Shown here: positions 46,268 to 59,126 of the stretch, one piece after another
Numbering within the stretch: the stretch's first letter is position 1
Layout: each line of letters begins with the position of its first letter
DNA from: Nymphaea colorata
Taxonomy: Eukaryota > Streptophyta > Magnoliopsida > Nymphaeales > Nymphaeaceae
Assembly: GCF_008831285.2 (NCBI RefSeq)
Contig: NC_045149.1
Location: forward strand, 13,728,629-13,792,628
Length of the DNA: 64,000 nt
Direction: 5' to 3'
Position numbers and translations under genes: made by a program
The notes under the pieces: generated by a model
What the model saw: only the letters and a program-made list of their open reading frames with translations
What the model was told of the DNA's origin: nothing
The model's database searches: none

Positions 46268-47407
46268 CTAAATACTTTCATGATTTAAAATGTTGATAGC
46301 CTCTACCCTTGCTCCCTCAATTCTGAGAGCCCTTCCACTAGCATTCTCTTCATTATCTTCCAAATTTGGAAGGTTTATAAGTGCCTGATTCATATTGTCA
46401 ACCACCTTTTTCCGCTTCTTGGACCCATTATATCGGTGAACAATTGCATCTTCCAAACTAATCACAGTGGCTGGTAGGTGACCTTTGTTGCCCTTGCTGG
46501 CAAACCTGGTTGATTTTCTCGTCCCCCTCTGCCTAGCATCAACTACTTCAATGTGGCTGCTCACATGGTCAGAACCCTGATCAGTGCCCTCCTTCATATT
46601 CAAACTACCATCCTTCTCCTTGCCGAAGTAAGAATCCTTAGCCCCAGCTGCGAACATGAATTTGATTGGAGGTACATGATCATCCAGGCTGTTAGTGGCG
46701 GTCTGTTGTAGACAAAGGAAGGGGTTGGGAATCCCTTCATCAGCATTTTCAGTGTTTCCTTCCTCTGGCATGCTTTGTGAAGTGTCCCTCCCCCATGTCG
46801 TCCCTCCTTTATTAAAGTTTTTCCTCACCTGGCAACCCACTCTCTCTACCTTTTTCTGCTTTAAGCCCCCATCTCCAATATCAAGAGCCAGCCTACTTCT
46901 CAGACCTGGGTCAGTCTTATTACTATTCCCTGCATCATTCTCAAGCTGACTCCCAAGTGAGGCAAATCTGTTTCCTTGTGTGTCCCTTCTCCCATAGTCA
47001 TTTTTCTGCATCCCACCTCTTTGTTTCTTAATGACCAGAACTTTACTCCAAACTTTCTCCTCAGCGCCTGACGTTTTTGCTATACCCTTATTCTTACATG
47101 CATCCTCGTAGTGTGAAGTAGTGCCACAAACACAGCAGTAACGAACCCTAGATTCGTATAACACTTCTTGAGATATCCTGTTTCCCTTGGCTTCAATGAT
47201 GATTTTGGGCAACAGTCTGAAATCAAGCGGAACATCCATGCACACCCGAGCGAAACCTAGTTTGTCCCTGTGCATCGTGCATTCATCTGCTCTAATGAAG
47301 GAGGCACCCATACCCCTAGCAATAGCTTTAAAGCTATACGAATTCCTAAACAAAACTGGAAATTGGGGAAGACGAATCCACAAAGGGATCGATTCCTTTT
47401 CATTCAA
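46268..47407 (-). pseudogene. LINE ORF1 (DUF4283 / zinc-knuckle protein), 5'-truncated
   Basis: 379 codons open. ESIPLWIRLPQFPVLFRNSY, then FIRADECTMHRDKLGFARVC and MDVPLDFRLLPKI belong to the DUF4283 domain common to plant L1 ORF1. The knuckle CCVCGTTSHYEDAC fits CX2CX4HX4C exactly. A Lys/Arg-rich low-complexity C-terminal half follows. The real N-terminus is missing: at 47405 the sequence switches to the duplicated 8.7-kb segment. ORF1 normally packages element RNA. About 100 bases separate it from ORF2. Confidence 0.85.
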
Positions 47408-49534
47408 GTCATGGGCTTGGTGCTGGGTGTGCAGGGCACCATTAATCTCTCCATCTGAATATCCGTGTAAGTTGTGGCCCCTTGTTTTGCAGTTACCTCT
47501 GTTCTAATTTTCTTTCCCCTGTTGTTATCCAAGCCAAGGACACCCTTTGGATCATGTCACCTATGCTATGGGAAAGTGCAGCATGGCTTGAGTTTGACAA
47601 CAAGTTCGAGTTAGCCAGTATTTAACTGTTCCTTTACTATATATCATTTCTAGCATAGGCAGCATATCTTCGTGGCTAAAAATATGGACTGAATAAAAAT
47701 TCTTACCATTAAAAGACATGTTTTCTCCCTTTGCATCCTTGTATTGCCAAATGCATTGGAAGACACGGCATATATATGGAAGAACCAGCATCAAAGGAAT
47801 TACAACAGAACGACTACAAAGAACCAACACCAAAGGAATTGCAACAGAATGACTACTGCAAACAAAATAAGCTTCAAACCAAACCATGCAATTGTTGCGA
47901 CCTGGAACCAAGATTTTCAAAAAATTAGCCAATACAAATAAATGAACATATTATGAATGAACAAATTGCACATATATCATAAATTCTTCGTATAGGTTAA
48001 GTTGATCTTTTACATACAAGAACTTGCAAGAAAAGATGAAGAAGTCTTCTAAATAAAGGCACTGCTTTCTGTCAATAAATTTGAACCTTGCCGCCTTGTA
48101 GATAATAATAATAATCATAGTGGGGTACTAAGCTGAGCAGTACTACTTGGTGCTACCCTTTAGATGCATTTTGAAATATTTTCGATGCCCACTCCGAAGA
48201 AGTGCACCCCAACCCAGACTTTCACTTGGAGTGACCAAATGCATTTCAAAATATTTTTGTATACCCACTCAAACGTGCTCTTGTTCACAATTACAAGATT
48301 GGTTTGATTCAATAAGAAAGGAGATGAAATGGTTGTAAAAGATACTTTCGAAATTTTTTAGTTACTTCATCAAATTGAATACAAGAGAACAAGAACATAG
48401 GTCGGATGATTTTCTTTTGAAACAATTTGAGAAGTTTTTTGCTACCTGAAAGTTTAAGTATCCTTTATAATTATTTCTTTTCAATAACAAACTCGCACTC
48501 TGTTGCTCCAAAGAAGAAAATAAAGAAAAAAAAAACAGTAAAATGATAAAAAAAAAGATAAGTGATCATGGAGCGAGCTTTTTACATTAAACGAGCTTTT
48601 TATATTAAAAAGTTGAATTCCTCCATTCATGCTTCCCCTCTTTCCTAGAAGCACCCCCAACTTACAATTTTCAGAATTCTATTTAAAAAAAAATAAATAC
48701 ATAAAAAAATCTAGTACTGCTGTTTTGGCAACGTCAAAATCAAGTGTGAATGTCATGTTCCGCAGCAGATCTTTAATTCAATGTACCAAAAGTCTGGATG
48801 GGATAGCACAATATCCATCTACATTTTGGCCAATGGATGGCTGGTCATAACCCCCTTAAAACATGCCTTAAGCAAATACAAACTAATGTATGTATAATTT
48901 GTCCTCATTAAGCATCTATTAGTCATTTTTATCAAGTTAAAACAAGCTTAAGTTAGTAACAACTTAGAGCTATTGGCAAACATATTTTTTTTTTTAATTA
49001 GTGGTGAAAAACTTACATTGTGTTTTATGACAATGTGAAAATGGTTTTTCATGTCACTAGTTATTCTCCAGTCTTCTTGAAATTTCCTTTTATTTTATTA
49101 TGTTTTGTTTTTCTAACCGAAGACGACGTTCCAATTCCAGTGACTTTTGAGCTCAGCTGCCAATAATATACATTCTAGGGGTGGACAAAACATCTCATAA
49201 TAAATTTTGACTCAAGTTCTGACGATGATTTATCTCTTCAGAGAACCTGGACACGCTTTCCTCATTGTCGTTTTTGTCTTAACACTGTTTGAAACCCAGC
49301 CTCATTTTCCACTGGACAATTCATTCAAGACAAGTTATCCAGTGAAACTCATTTGGGACAGTTTCCACCTACAATGTCATTTATGCAATGACTCATGGCC
49401 GGAGCCTAACTAGAATTTAGCAATATTGAAGTCTATTTTGAGTAAAAAATTCCGTAGCTCAATTATGTAGGCTAAATTCCATTTTTTTTTCTATGTTGCA
49501 ACGTAAATTGAATGGACTTCCATTGGATTAGAAA
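47405..49534 (+). repeat. Segmental duplicate, copy 2 (pairs with 8701-10221)
   Basis: Starts caagtcatgggcttggtgct at the LINE junction and ends ttccattggatta, as copy 1 does. Contains an additional ~540 bp (about 47935-48475) and a 39-bp tandem duplication at 47782-47859 not present in copy 1. Confidence 0.85.
47782..47859 (-). repeat. 39-bp tandem duplication
   Basis: Two adjacent 39-base units (gaaccagcatcaaaggaatt... and gaaccaacaccaaaggaatt...). Copy 1 at 9071 has one. 39 is a multiple of three, so the minus-strand frame (repeated VAIPLVLVL / VVIPLMLVL) stays open. Confidence 0.9.
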
Positions 49535-51424
49535 TTACTCGTGCTTAAAATCAGATATATCCCAATTAATATAATTACAAACAGTGGTATAAATTTTTTC
49601 AAAGGGCAAAACTAGCATAGCATAAACGGTCGGGCTTGAGGCATATGGAGATGCATGTCTCTAGTAGATTCCCAAGTGGTGGAGTTTGGTATATAAGTGG
49701 AAGGGAGCAGTGGTACACTACTAATGTACATAGCTCAAAGCCCTATAGACTTGGGGAACGAGGGGACTTAATGCTTCTTCTGTTTTGAGTGGTGAGTTAT
49801 TGACCTTGAAAGGGTAACAATAACTCGTTCAAGTTTAAATAAAGTAACTGCATGTATTACATAAAATGCTGTTAAACAAAGAAATTTAAACTTGTGCTTT
49901 TAGTGCACCACTAAAAGTTAGATGTGCATTTAGAGGAGTTCCATAAGTTTTTGGATTCATGTTCGCTTCGAATTTGAACTCAGAATCGATGACAGATTTG
50001 AATCCAAATCACTAATTAGTTATGATTCAAGTATCGTGTGTGACAAAGGATTTAGAGACTACCCGATATCTGACTCGAATCGGCATCCCATAGGAGGCAT
50101 TTATTTGGCCGTGGATCTGAGATCCCCTCGGATCTCAAATCTTTTTTCTATATGACCCACTGTTCAAACAAACAGTGGATTCCACGTGAGTGAAAAATAT
50201 GGATCTTAATCCAGGTTTCTCCCTCAAAACTTATGTTCTGAGGTCGGACGGAAGGAGGTCTCAAATCAAATCTACTGTTTTCACGGAAAGAGATTTGGTC
50301 CTCCTTCGAATATCTCGACCCAAAAAATGGACTGGACTTGGACGTGGATCCGATCACTGGTGAGATCATCCAGTACCAATGATTGGATCATCCATGGTTT
50401 AACATTCAAATCGGGTTCTGTGTCAGAAAAAAAGTATAAAGTTCCACTTGTACCGCTTCGTCGAGTGGTAGCCACGCCAGCTTAACACATCGGATACATG
50501 AAAATGTTGCTTTGTTAGTGCCATATGAGAGCCATGAACCGATTTGGGCTGATTCTCGTAAAACTAACATCGATCATCTGAACTTCTGTATTCCGGCAGC
50601 AACCCCTATTGCCGGAATTTCTCAGGCTCAACTGAATTTCTCTGCTGCGGATGTCAGTGACGAGCCCATTGCAGATCCTCACGAATCATCTCCAGAAATC
50701 TCCTCTCGGCAGCTCCTGTTCTCAGCCTACAGGTTCAGCTCGAACTCAGGCAGTCATATTTCCTTCTGTTCAAAGGCTATGGTTTCTTCTCTGATTTAAG
50801 ACGGCAAAAGAGCTTCTCCAACGGAGGAAAGAGAGAGGAAACGGAATTTGGGGCTGTCAGACTGTAATGAGGTGGTTTTTTTTTATGGGCGCGCTTTGAA
50901 CTATTTCTCTGTTTTCTCTGAGGAGAGCTTGACGGTGATATTCTGAGATCCCTGGATTTTCTGCCATTTGAACATGAGCATCAAAGCAGAAATTCGCGAA
51001 GCCTGCTCTTTTCGCGTTGAACGGACACCACCGAGTTGGGATTCATCGAAGATCTTCATTCACTCCTTCTATTTCGCTCTCGGCCCTGAACTATGGCTTC
51101 TCTATTTTCTGAAGGTTAGTTTTTTTCTCTTTCTCGGTGTCAAGAGAATTTGAGTTTCGGAAGTCGTGGAGTCAATACTTGGAGCCAGAAAAGGAGGAGG
51201 AAGACGTCTGCTGCTGCTCAAGGGAGACCTGCTGCTTGGCCTGCTTGCCGAAGGAAAGGCGGAAGTGAACCCACATCCCCTCATATATCTCTGCATCCTC
51301 TCCCTCCATGGTCATGTCTCTGGATCGATCTTTGCACGACGACAGGAAGAGATGCAAGTGATCGTTTTTTGCAGGAGCCCAGCTGACCATTGTCTTCCTT
51401 CTCTAAGAACAATAAGAAGGAACT
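49535..51424. other. No recognised gene; GC-balanced patch at 50430-51420
   Basis: 49535-50100 is AT-rich. 50430-51420 has a more coding-like composition, with open stretches and an exon-like start ATGGCTTCTCTATTTTCTGA at 51092 followed by GGTTAG, then ttgcag|gagcccagctgacc near 51375. It could be the leader or LTR of the Copia relic that follows, or a captured gene piece. No family recognised. Confidence 0.3.
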
Positions 51425-52115
51425 ATGGCAGACCAAGAAAAGAATAATGGTGACATCAGTAATTGAGAAAATTCTCAGGTGATGACTGATTCCATCTTTT
51501 TACATCATTCTGATAATCCCAAAAGTGTGTTGGTATCTCAAGCAATTAACAGTGACAATTTTGCCATTTGGAGTAGAGCCATGATAATGGCCTTGTCAGC
51601 GAAAAATAAATTAGGGTTGGTAGATGGATTTATCAAAGAGCCAAAAGAAGGAGATAAGAATCGTGCCTTATGGGTTGGATGCAATAATATGATTCTTTCA
51701 TGGATTTTAAATTCTATTAGCAAAGAAATTGCTGCAAGTATTGCTTATGCTACTTCTGCTGAAGATGTATGGAAAGATTTAAAAAACAGGTTTACTCAGA
51801 GTTTAGCACCAAGATATATCAACTGCAGTTCTATATGTCGACTTCAACAAGAGACTCTAACAGTTACTATGTTCTACACAAACACTAAGGCATCATGGGA
51901 TGATCTTAACTCTATTCTCCCATACCGTCTTGTGCATGTGGTGCTATGAGAATTTACTCAGATCATATTCAAAGAGAGAGTAATCCAATTCTTGATGGGG
52001 CTAAATGACTCATAGGGAGCAATTCGTCGTCAAATATTACTACTTGATCCCTTGCCCAACATTAACAAAGTTTATGCTTTAGTTCTACAGGAAGAAAAAC
52101 AATGTGAAGCAAGAT
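51425..52115 (+). pseudogene. Copia gag (UBN2/Retrotran_gag) relic
   Basis: ATG at 51425 gives MADQEKNNGDISN then TGA at 51464. The same frame continues with FLHHSDNPKSVLVSQAINSD, NFAIWSRAMIMALSAKNKLG, LVDGFIKEP, LWVGCNNMILSWILNSISKE and IAYATSAEDVWKDLKNRF. This is the classic Copia gag N-terminal half. Near 51860-51950 frameshifts set in; IQFLMGLNDS, GAIRRQILLLDPLPNINKVY and ALVLQEEKQ can still be read to about 52110 in another frame. No zinc knuckle, protease, integrase or RT follows. Gag forms the particle of the retrotransposon. Confidence 0.85.
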
Positions 52116-53962
52116 TCACATTGTCACATTCCTCGTCACTAGTTCAGCCTCCACTGGAACCTGGCCGAGTCATCCCCTGGAGCCGCAGGATCTTCATTGC
52201 TGCCGACTTCATGGTCATCGACATCAGTGCTATATAAGACAAAAATGTGCTGGTCTTGAGAGGAGATGGGCCCATGCCGTCACGGTGCCAGGTGCTCTAT
52301 CTCTCCCTCTTTCTTATGTGTGGTACACTTGACAGACCATGTTGTGCTTGGCTGGCATGACAACAGAATTCCCTGCAGGGATTTGGTTCACCGAGTGCTC
52401 TTGGGATGTTAGGAGGAGAGTCCACTATAGTTGAACTGGCAAGCTTCACATGATTATAGAAATCATAAGCTCGTCCAAATGGGACTCAAGAAACCATGGT
52501 TATACTCTGATATGAAATAACCGGTGACATGTCGTTGACCAATTAACCTTCCAAGTCTGAAATCCGTATTCACTAGAACCTGCAGATACCTTAGTTAGTA
52601 CACATGCTTTGATGTTTGCCGGTGGAAACATAAAAAATGAGCCGACAATGGCTGGGGCGCAGCTAATATTCGTCAATCCCAGGTCAAACTGTAGATTATG
52701 AACATAACCTATACAACTTGCTAGCAGTTCCATTCAGATGATGAGCTGAGATTTGATCTGGCAAGCTGTTACCTCTTTTTACAACCCGTTAGTATAAATG
52801 AGCTCTTTGAACTTTAGCTTCCACAAGCTATTTTTAGTTTATCAACTTGTGCTTTTAATTAGTTTACACAAGAAGAAAATGTAGTCTCCCTTAAACACAA
52901 AAAGTGAATATAGTCTGACTCAACAGTTGGAAATTAGTGGACAATGTGTCATAACAGCAAAATAAGTGACGCAGAATTTGAAGTTATAAGTTATAAGCAC
53001 AAGCAGAGTGATGGGATCAATTAGCACGTCAGCTGTGCAGCTTCTTTGCTGATCATTTGTTTGACGAGTTATGTGTGATTCTATGTCAGCAGTAACACAT
53101 TATTACTGCCTTACTAATCTGCCTTATATAACAAGTGTTCCATGGATCTGGTTCATTTTTTAAGTAGATTCATAGTAGAATAAAAATGGGCCTATATTTG
53201 AAAGGATCTGCTTGTGTTCCGCTAATTCATTTATTGGTCTGTCAAAGTGTCCTGGTAACAACGGAATCAGTTCGAGCCAGGGTCTGGTAGCTTCAACTAC
53301 CAGGCCAGCTTGGTTGGACCCATTTCTCTGCTGCTCTTTATTAAGGTTTGATGTGGAACTAATGGATTTCTTCCTTATATAGCCTCGCATCCAAATTTGG
53401 ATACAACTTTTCTTAATTCTATCCAAACTTGAATCAGAGTATATAAGTATCTGTACTGTCAATAATATATTTTATATGAATCAGATCCATGGTCATTCGT
53501 ATCCAAACTCGAATCGTATTCTAATATTTTACTTTTTTATTTTCTGTATTTGGGTGGTGGCCTTTTGGTATTGCGATAAAAGTTATTCTTAGATGATTCA
53601 AAAGCACCACAACCCTGCCCAAGAGATGGGGATGGCATCATTGTTATGAAACAAAGAAAGTTTTTCTGACAAGTCAGTGTGAAAAGAAATGAGCCGGGAG
53701 CAAAAATAAGTAAACAACCCTATTCATTTTAGAAAAATGAAAAAGAAGTTGTTTATTTTTGTCATTTTTCAAAAGAAGAAGCTGTCATATCCTTTTAAGC
53801 CTGGCGACTACCTCCTTCATGTCTACTCTTACATTGGAGAGATATCATCTCTGAATTTGAATTCAAGATCTGGTTTCACAATCAGAATCCGAATTTTGAA
53901 CTGTATCTAGAAGATTTTCAAAAGGTAGCATTGGATATGAGTAATTACTTAAAACAAAATCT
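52116..53962. other. No recognised gene
   Basis: Short unrelated open frames. A hairpin GGTCTGGTAG / CTACCAGGCC with a 6-base loop lies at 53281-53306. The segment beyond 53390 is agattcaa-type degenerate repeat. Confidence 0.4.
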
Positions 53963-54310
53963 GATCTGAATCCGTATCCGATCCGATACTTATATATATC
54001 ATAATTTGAATCCGAATCCAGTCGGATGTTATTTCTTAATTCCGAAGACAATCTATTCCATAATCAGAGATCAATTTTTTTCCCATATCTGTTTTTTTTT
54101 TTTTGGAACAGTTCAATTGGACATGTGATCAAGATGGAAAATGACATTTAAAGTCTATCCATCTTACCAAGTGAATGACGAGGCAGTTCCAATTCTTTGG
54201 CTTACGTTACATGGAAAGGCTAAATAAAGGCAGAAAGAGAGAGAGAACATATAATTAAGTGACAAATTAATGATTTTGCAAACATTGCCAAAAACAATAA
54301 AGGAATACAG
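53963..54310 (+). repeat. Direct duplicate of 6386-6740
   Basis: See 6386-6740. Confidence 0.8.
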
Positions 54311-54745
54311 ACAATCATATGCCAAAAGAAAAAGAAAAACCGGGGATCTTTTAAATTAGAGAAAAAGAACTGTCTTTTTGAGCCTTTTCACTTTTTTCAA
54401 ATTCTTTTATCTGTAAAACAAATTTCTTTTTTCTATTTAAAGAGAAACATATTTGTCATTAATCATACTGACACACAAAATTTTGGTGTACTAAAATACC
54501 ATGTTTGGTGCAATGTGTTATTGCTTACAAGTATGAACTTGCATTCCACATCAAATCCCAAATGCCCGGGCTTCTTAAAAAAAATGTAGGCTAGGCCCCG
54601 AGATGAATGCTTTTTTGTAGGTTCTATGTCAAAGTTTCTCCGGTATCTCCACCCGACCCAAATTTCCTAACTAAAATACAAAAATAATGCCCACTCAGAA
54701 ACCACTATCCTATAAAACACTGTCCTAATACAGCTCGCTTGTGAC

Positions 54746-55277
54746 TTACCCCAGCACATACTACAACGCCTTTAATGCTGCTAGTAGGGCTGCGCATCAG
54801 GTCGGGAGGGATTGGTCTGATGCTCAATAAAATCTGACTCTATGCATTCATGAAGGTCTTCTTATCAGTTTGAGTCTGGCCCATTTAGTTATTGGGCAGA
54901 GTCAGACCATCATGCTTCTGTCCGACATGCAGCCGGTTCGATGTCAATTTTTATTACTAAAAGGTTTCCTTTTCTAATGTCTTCAAAATCTTCACCGACA
55001 CATCACTAGTTTTTAAGAAATGTTTGGGGATGCACCAAAGAGTTTTTAAAAAGAATCAATGTAATAAGGAAGCCAAATGTCAGCGTTATGGAAAAAAAGA
55101 TTTTAGAGAGAGAGAAAGAAAAAAAAAGACAAAATGGAGAGGTGGGGTTTAAATGTGTATATTGAACAGAATCAGGCCTCCAATACCCGACTCAAAGTCG
55201 GGCCAGCCTAGCCTAGCTTAGCTCAGCCCAGCAAGTTTGTTTTGTCAAGTTGGGTAATCTTTTACCCCAGCACATAC
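54746..55277. mobile_element. ~516-bp insertion flanked by a 16-bp direct repeat
   Basis: TTACCCCAGCACATAC occurs at 54746-54761 and again at 55262-55277. The DNA between begins tacaacgcc...tagggctgcgcatcaggtcgg and ends aagttgggtaatct. A target duplication this long suggests target-primed (SINE/LINE-type) insertion, yet the gggctgcgcatcaggtcggg string resembles the ends of hAT-like MITEs. Classification open. Confidence 0.5.
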
Positions 55278-55281
55278 CATC

Positions 55282-56610
55282 GCGAGGCATGTAGTCTCAT
55301 TTTTTCTTTCTCTTCCCTTCATCATCTCCCCATGGCCATGTAAGAGAGCTCTTTAAATTTCTTATTTAGAGCCAACAGCCATGAGCAACTGAAGTCAAGT
55401 CTTGTTTATTTCATCAACTCAAATAGGCATGATATGTTTTTTCTTTTTCATTTTATTTTTTACCTTCCATTGAGTGTATGCCTTTGTTATATCTCTACAA
55501 ATAGATAATGTGCATGTATGGCCAGTTGATTTTTCTATTGATATATGGATGAACTATGATTATGAGAGCTTGTGGTGGGATTTTTTTTTTTTATATTGTT
55601 TTTTGAGGTTGGGGATTGTCCAAATCAGGAATGCTACAATTAGTTTTGACATCCTTCAAATCCTCATTCCCTTGATAGAATACCTATTGATCATCCTATT
55701 TGTAGTCTTAGAGAAGTGATCCACCTTTAAAAGCGCGTCTTCCTATGGGATTGAAGCACAAGTTCCTCTCTCGCTTGCAAAAAAATATTGAAGTTGAAAA
55801 TTTTCAATATTATCTCATAAATTTTAATTTCGATATAAAAAAAGAGGGCTTAAAATATCTCGTTGTTAGATAATTTTTTCTTCCTTGTTTTCTTCGCTCT
55901 TTCTCATTTTTTTCTCTTAGAATCTTTATATCTTTCTTATTATTCCCTTAAAATCTATCTTCACAAATTTTCCACTCTCTATTTCTTTTCTCTCCCTTAA
56001 AAATGTTTACATTTCTCTCTCTCTCTCATTTTTTCTTAAAATCTTTTGCTATTCTACTATTTTTTTCTCTCTTTATTTATTTTCTTTCTCTTCAAAATCT
56101 TTATCTCTCTCCCTCTTGCACTCATTTTTCTCTTAAATTCCTTTGTTCTTCTACTAGTTTTTGTACTCTTAAAAATATTTATCTCTTCCTCTCTCTCTCT
56201 CTCTCTCTCTCTCTCACGTTTATCTTAAAATATCTTGCTCCTCTACTAGCTTTTCAACTAAAATCTCCTTCTCTTCTACTAGTTTCTGGCTTTATTTTGT
56301 TCCACTGACTTATAAATTTTTGTTTCTCTCTCTCCCTTATTTTTCCCTTAAAATCTCTTGCTCTTTTACTAGTTTTTCTCCATCTATATTTTCTCTCTCT
56401 GAAAAATCCTTATCTCACTCTCTCTAAGTGTCTTGATAAAAGTATATGAAATACTTTCCTTTAAAAAGATTTTCTTTCCTTTGCCTCATAAAGTTTTAAA
56501 TTTTTTACCAAATACCACACCACATATAGGTTGAAGATAATGTTTGGGTGAATATGAAAAGCAGGGAAAATGAACACAACCTTACTTAAACAAATTTTGG
56601 GATGCAAACA
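55282..56610 (+). mobile_element. Long-LTR family relic, copy 4 (5' part missing)
   Basis: Begins at the position of the splice donor (cgaggcatgtagtc, with the GT changed to GC), continues with catctccccatggccatg and the pyrimidine-rich degenerate units, and ends with the family terminus TTTTGGGATGCAAACA at 56610. Matches copy 3 (33340-34515) in the same orientation. The U3/TATA part is absent. Confidence 0.65.
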
Positions 56611-56845
56611 ACCTTATTTGCACAGAAGGCAATGTCAAGCTGGGCGAGGGACACATATTGCAATGCTCCCACAATACTTGAATATAAAGTAGCATCCTTG
56701 AACTTCGAACTGAGACCAACAAATAATTTTATGAATGTGGCCATCGGCGTGTTCATGGGTTTGGCTTCATGCATTTTTGTATGCTTGAAAAGATTAAAGA
56801 TATTACTTTCTTTGAGACAACAGCAAGCTTCCTTTAAACAATGGT
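56611..56845 (-). pseudogene. Copia reverse transcriptase/RNase H junction, fragment 2
   Basis: The minus strand reads FNLFKHTKMHEAKPMNTPMA, then KLFVGLSSKFKDATLYSSIV and GALQYVSLAQLDIAFCANKV, the conserved stretch after the Copia RT. At KV the frame runs into the LTR terminus (56610), so LTR copy 4 inserted here. The Copia sequence expected on the other side is gone. Similar to 25455-25640. Confidence 0.8.
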
Positions 56846-57520
56846 GGATTCACTTCCTATGAAATAGAATAAAGATTTTCCAAGTTTCACTTTTACTTGT
56901 ACGGGGAAGGGTCTTCTATTTAACTAACTGGGTCATTTGGTCCTTTTTATCATTTTAAGTCCATAACACATGCTCCTTTGTTAGAGGGCCATCACATATA
57001 GCATGCTCCAATAACACATGATGCTCACAGCATAAAACTCTTATCCTCGTCATTCAAGGGCTCTTCTTTTGATAAAATAGAATTCAGTCCAAAACTTACT
57101 GCAATTATGTATTTTTGTTCATTCTTCTTGTTGTGCATTTTTTTGAAAGGTTTGAGAAATTGTGCTGAGGATTTATCTAAACTCTGGCTATTGAGGTGAC
57201 CTTACTTAGAATAAGGCACAAACCGCAATAATGGACAAAGTTCCAAGCATCTTACATGTAACTTGCACTGGAAATGTGCGAGTTGTTCTACAAGATTGAT
57301 CACCCAAATGCCTTAGGAATAGAACACACAAGCATATTAAGAATATCTTTATTAAATCCTATATGCAACTGTAATTGAGCAATGCAAGTGAGAGCTCTCA
57401 ATGAAAGCAATCAAACTACATTTCCACCTCCAACTATTTTTGCCAATGGCTGGTGCCCTGGAATTAAATCCCATTGTATCTATGAATATATTTGAATTAT
57501 CCTTCTATCATTCTTATCTT
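56846..57520. other. 3' region of LRR kinase (c)
   Basis: 57118-57345 is shared with kinase (b). 56880-56965 resembles the reverse complement of 63890-63985 (gggtcttctatttaactaac against agttaaatagaagaccctct), another dispersed piece. Confidence 0.5.
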
Positions 57521-57858
57521 CTATCGTATCCTTCTCAGCCCTACAACCACTTCCTTCATGTCCATTCTCTCATTTGGAGACACCCTTGAACATGACAAGC
57601 CTATCTCCATGATCATCACCAGCAGTTCATTCATAGCAGCTGATCTTTCAGTTGGAGTAGTGTCACTTTCGTTCTAAAGATGGCTGGCAATGACATCTGA
57701 AATTGCAACAGGAAATGCTTCAGCCCCCCATTGCCTCAAGCTAAAATCCCCATCAAACTGTTCTTCAGTAGGCTTTCTTCCTATAAACACCTCAAGGAGG
57801 AGAATTCCGAAGCTGTAGACATCACCTTTGGTTGACACCTTTCCAGCCATCCCAAATT

Positions 57859-58826
57859 CTAATTCAACCATCCAACAATATTAGACATGATTAGCAAGTA
57901 TAATATAATTGGCTAACGCTCATCTATGACACAATTGCACTAATTGGTTTTGGGCAAGAGGCCTGGAAATTAATGGACTTAAGCAATTGAACCTCCAATC
58001 CTGCCTTTCTCTTGTTGTATTCTCATATATACATCTAAAAATGAATACAAGATTATGATTTAGAACTAGACGTAGTTATCGGCCAGGTACCCAATGGGTA
58101 CCCCACCAGACCGGGCCCAGGTTTGAGCCCGCCCGATAATGTATCGGGCCAACCCGGGTTAGCCCGACGGGGGTCTGATCCATCCCAATAACTTTTAAAT
58201 ATTAATTTTATTTTATTAATAATATATATTGTTATTTAAAATATATTTTATATCCAAAAAAATTATTTTATATTTAAAAATAATTTTTATGTAACCGCAC
58301 CGGTCCTAGGCTCGGATTTCAGACGTCAGGCTGGCCCGAACCCAGTTCTTATCAAGCCGGGCTGGCCGTTGCCCAAGTCTATTTTGAACTGATGTCCTAT
58401 ATATATGATATTCAAGTGCTCTTAAAAGAATATAAACACAAATCCAGATTTTTTCTATGGGGCATGTGAGATTTGTTGACCTTCATTAGTTGGTTGGCGC
58501 AATGATTTCACAACATAAAGGCCTAATTAAACTCATCTTACTTCTAATGCTCCTGTGACCTTTCTCAAGGTTCTCTTAAATGAATGTAAAGACTAGCATG
58601 CAACACCACAAGCCAAACAAACAACGAATGCATTGTCCATGTAAAAGATTTTGTCAATGACCTTACATTATTGAGCTAGGAACCACTTGTGTGTGTCTTT
58701 ATGCGTGAACTACCAAATCATGATGATTAGAAGGATCATGGGTGTTGCACATCAATTAATATATTTATTGATATTATATTGCAAACCACAAAAGAGTAAA
58801 TTAGCTAAACCATGTAAGTCAAGACC

Positions 58827-58863
<37 letters not shown>

Positions 58864-59094
58864 ATATATATATATAGTTGAAATCAGTGGGCTACCTATG
58901 TTACGGATGACTCCTTTTCTTATTTTGTGACCCTAAAAATGGTCTCAATGCTAAAAAGGGTTGCCAAAACATTGACTATCATCAATGCATTTTTTGCAAT
59001 GTTTTAAACAATACAAAATTAAAAAAAAAAGCTTAGCCAGCTGATTTCAATATAAATAGATGAATGAATGAATGAATATATATATATACACACA

Positions 59095-59126
<32 letters not shown>

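Noticed and set aside
46695-46949. Plus-strand 84-codon frame
   Set aside because: Antisense shadow of the LINE ORF1, which carries the domain evidence.
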